Positions 63,023 through 64,000 of a DNA stretch of 64,000 nt are shown piece after piece (position 1 is the first letter of the stretch; each line of letters begins with the position of its first letter). Below the pieces are notes generated by a model. The model was not told where the DNA came from. It searched no databases and saw only the letters and a program-made list of their open reading frames with translations. A program made the position numbers and the translations under genes. Source of the stretch: Agathobacter rectalis ATCC 33656 (GTDB lineage Bacteria > Bacillota > Clostridia > Lachnospirales > Lachnospiraceae); NCBI RefSeq assembly GCF_000020605.1, contig NC_012781.1, forward strand, positions 3,385,686-3,449,685. Reading direction: 5' to 3'.

Positions 63023-63370
63023 TCAAATATTTTGTTTCTTAATAATCCTGTGAAGACCTCCAAGATGTAAAACAGCACTTTCTATTTCCTTATAACCCAC
63101 ATGCCGCGCTGCAACTCTTGCGATGACTACGATGTCCAAACCACTATCGAACATGTCCTCATGTAGTCTGTAGCTCTCTCTCACGAGACGAGTAATATGA
63201 TGTCTAATAACACTATTTCCAACTTTTTTGCTAACTGATATACCTATACGATTATTTTCTGTGTTATTTTTCAGAACATACATAACGAGGTATCTGTTAG
63301 CAAACGATACACCGTTATTATACACATTCTGAAAATCCTTGTTTTTTTTCAACGAATCTGAAAATTTCAT
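63023..63370 (-). CDS. rnpA: Ribonuclease P protein component RnpA
   Basis: A 115-aa basic protein, the cofactor of the RNase P ribozyme for tRNA 5' processing. Start [20 protein letters not shown] and the RNR motif variant [20 protein letters not shown] followed by [11 protein letters not shown] at 63370 with AAGGA upstream. Between rpmH and yidD as in nearly all Firmicutes. Confidence 0.96.
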   Translation of the reverse strand: MKFSDSLKKNKDFQNVYNNGVSFANRYLVMYVLKNNTENNRIGISVSKKVGNSVIRHHITRLVRESYRLHEDMFDSGLDIVVIARVAARHVGYKEIESAVLHLGGLHRIIKKQNI

Positions 63371-63410
63371 TTGACGCTGTCCTTCTAAAAACAATCAAAA
63401 ATGAAGAAAA

Positions 63411-63429
63411 GACCACAAAAATTGTGGCC
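63411..63429 (-). terminator. Short hairpin between rpmH and rnpA
   Basis: Minus strand GGCCACAA / TTGTGGTC with a 3-nt loop followed by TTTTCTTC; begins at the rpmH stop. Likely a partial terminator that makes rpmH mRNA more abundant than the downstream genes. Confidence 0.6.
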
Positions 63430-63563
63430 TATGCTGATAATTTTTTTCTTCCTTTTAATCTTCTGGCTGCGATTACTTTTCTTCCGCCAGCAGTTTTCAT
63501 TCTCTGTCTGAATCCATGAACTTTTGCTCTCTGTCTCTTCTTAGGTTGGAATGTCATCTTCAT
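63429..63563 (-). CDS. rpmH: 50S ribosomal protein L34
   Basis: 44 aa, [20 protein letters not shown] then a basic helix ending [11 protein letters not shown]. Very conserved protein of the large subunit. Start at 63563 after AAGGAGG; an ATG two codons later is possible. First gene of the origin-proximal minus-strand operon. Confidence 0.97.
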   Translation of the reverse strand: MKMTFQPKKRQRAKVHGFRQRMKTAGGRKVIAARRLKGRKKLSA

Positions 63564-63689
63564 ATATATCCACCTCCTTTACGTTAAAAAACATCGGTAT
63601 AATTATAACAAAAATTCCTGTTGTGTCAAGGATTTTCTCAATTTTCTTTAAATTTCTACATATGTTTTTTTATCGGTTTATATTCCACA

Positions 63690-63965
63690 ATAAAAATGTG
63701 GAAAACGAGTTTCTTCTATATATATAATAATTCTTGATAACCGTCTATAATTTGATATAAACCACCTATTGTAACCAACATATTGTGGAAAGTTATCAAG
63801 ATATCAAAAAGTTATCCACAATATGTGAATAACATGTTGGTAACTTTGTATAATTGTGGTTGAAAAATGTTAATAAAGCATTTTTGTAAATCTTTTTACA
63901 TTGCCTAAATGCCAAAAATAGTGTACTATATAGTATGTATGGGATTGTGGAGAACATTCCCCTAA
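63690..63965. other. Origin-type region with DnaA-box-like sites
   Basis: Non-coding DNA after rpmH with TTATCCACA (63812-63820, a perfect DnaA box), TGTGAATAA (63824-63832, reverse TTATTCACA) and near matches TGTGGAAAA, TGTGGAAAG and TGTGGAGAA, plus a perfect palindrome TACTATATAGTA (63924-63935). With rpmH upstream this is the dnaA leader and part of oriC; dnaA should begin at or after the right edge. A TATAAT at 63849-63854 may belong to its promoter. Confidence 0.75.
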
Positions 63966-64000
63966 TATACTCTTTATATGTTAAATAATGGAGAACTTTG

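Noticed and set aside
63988..64000. ATGGAGAAC at the right edge as the start of dnaA
   Set aside because: Only 13 bases are visible and no ribosome-binding site precedes it; the start may equally lie beyond the window.

Overview
The window reads as the origin-proximal end of the chromosome of a low-GC Firmicute of the family Lachnospiraceae, most consistent with the Agathobacter/Roseburia group (Eubacterium rectale type). The support is the classic gene order at the right end on the minus strand (rpmH-rnpA-yidD-yidC-jag-mnmE-mnmG-rsmG, then degS/degU-like, parA-parB-DUF4446-HD-GYP), DnaA-box-rich DNA after rpmH (dnaA should lie just beyond 64,000), four perfect parS palindromes, and several protein families I know mainly from E. 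rectale and relatives. The species call is inference; no database was searched.

Layout. 1-7,130: a patchwork of working and broken genes: chromate transporter genes around lgt, a LysR regulator, isochorismatase-like and flavodoxin-like enzymes, a Phd/ParE-type toxin-antitoxin pair with a clear operator, and many remnants (flavodoxin with an internal deletion, yccF/macro-domain chimera, truncated EEP nuclease, ParB fragment). 7,130-47,786: a 40 kb accessory segment bounded by two 107-bp direct repeats (one mismatch) that carry the 3' part of tRNA-Arg(CCT) and its terminator; the complete tRNA is at the right boundary. This looks like a genomic island inserted at the tRNA anticodon loop, now without a recognisable integrase but with topB, ParB and excisionase-like remnants.

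Inside the island, about 7.8-32.8 kb is a remarkable array on the minus strand: some 18 genes for proteins mostly without signal peptides, many paralogous to one another (345-aa, 181-aa, 312-aa, 206/249-aa and 218/108-aa families), several ending in the same short tail D-x-K-(I/A/V), with chimeras, truncations and decayed copies. Two AgrC/AgrA-like two-component systems (membrane GHKL kinase plus LytTR regulator) lie inside and at the upstream end of the array, together with an SdpI-type immunity protein and its ArsR repressor. Four promoters share a 20-bp-period direct repeat at the same distance upstream of a -10 box with no good -35, the layout expected of a LytTR-activated regulon; a fifth promoter, behind the other kinase, has a different repeat with the same period. 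I regard this array and its regulon as the candidate undescribed system.

The remaining island carries a HigB/HigA-like pair, a truncated FMN riboswitch with no target gene, an alpha-glucoside operon (binding protein, two permeases, GH13 glucosidase, LacI regulator with operators), a MATE exporter, and a cellobiose-type PTS operon with a 6-phospho-beta-glucosidase and an RpiR regulator.

Right of the tRNA is core chromosome. Between parA and the degU-like gene, 1.7 kb of non-coding DNA holds four parS sites and three copies of a 240-bp element that can fold into one long hairpin; each copy is followed by a parS.
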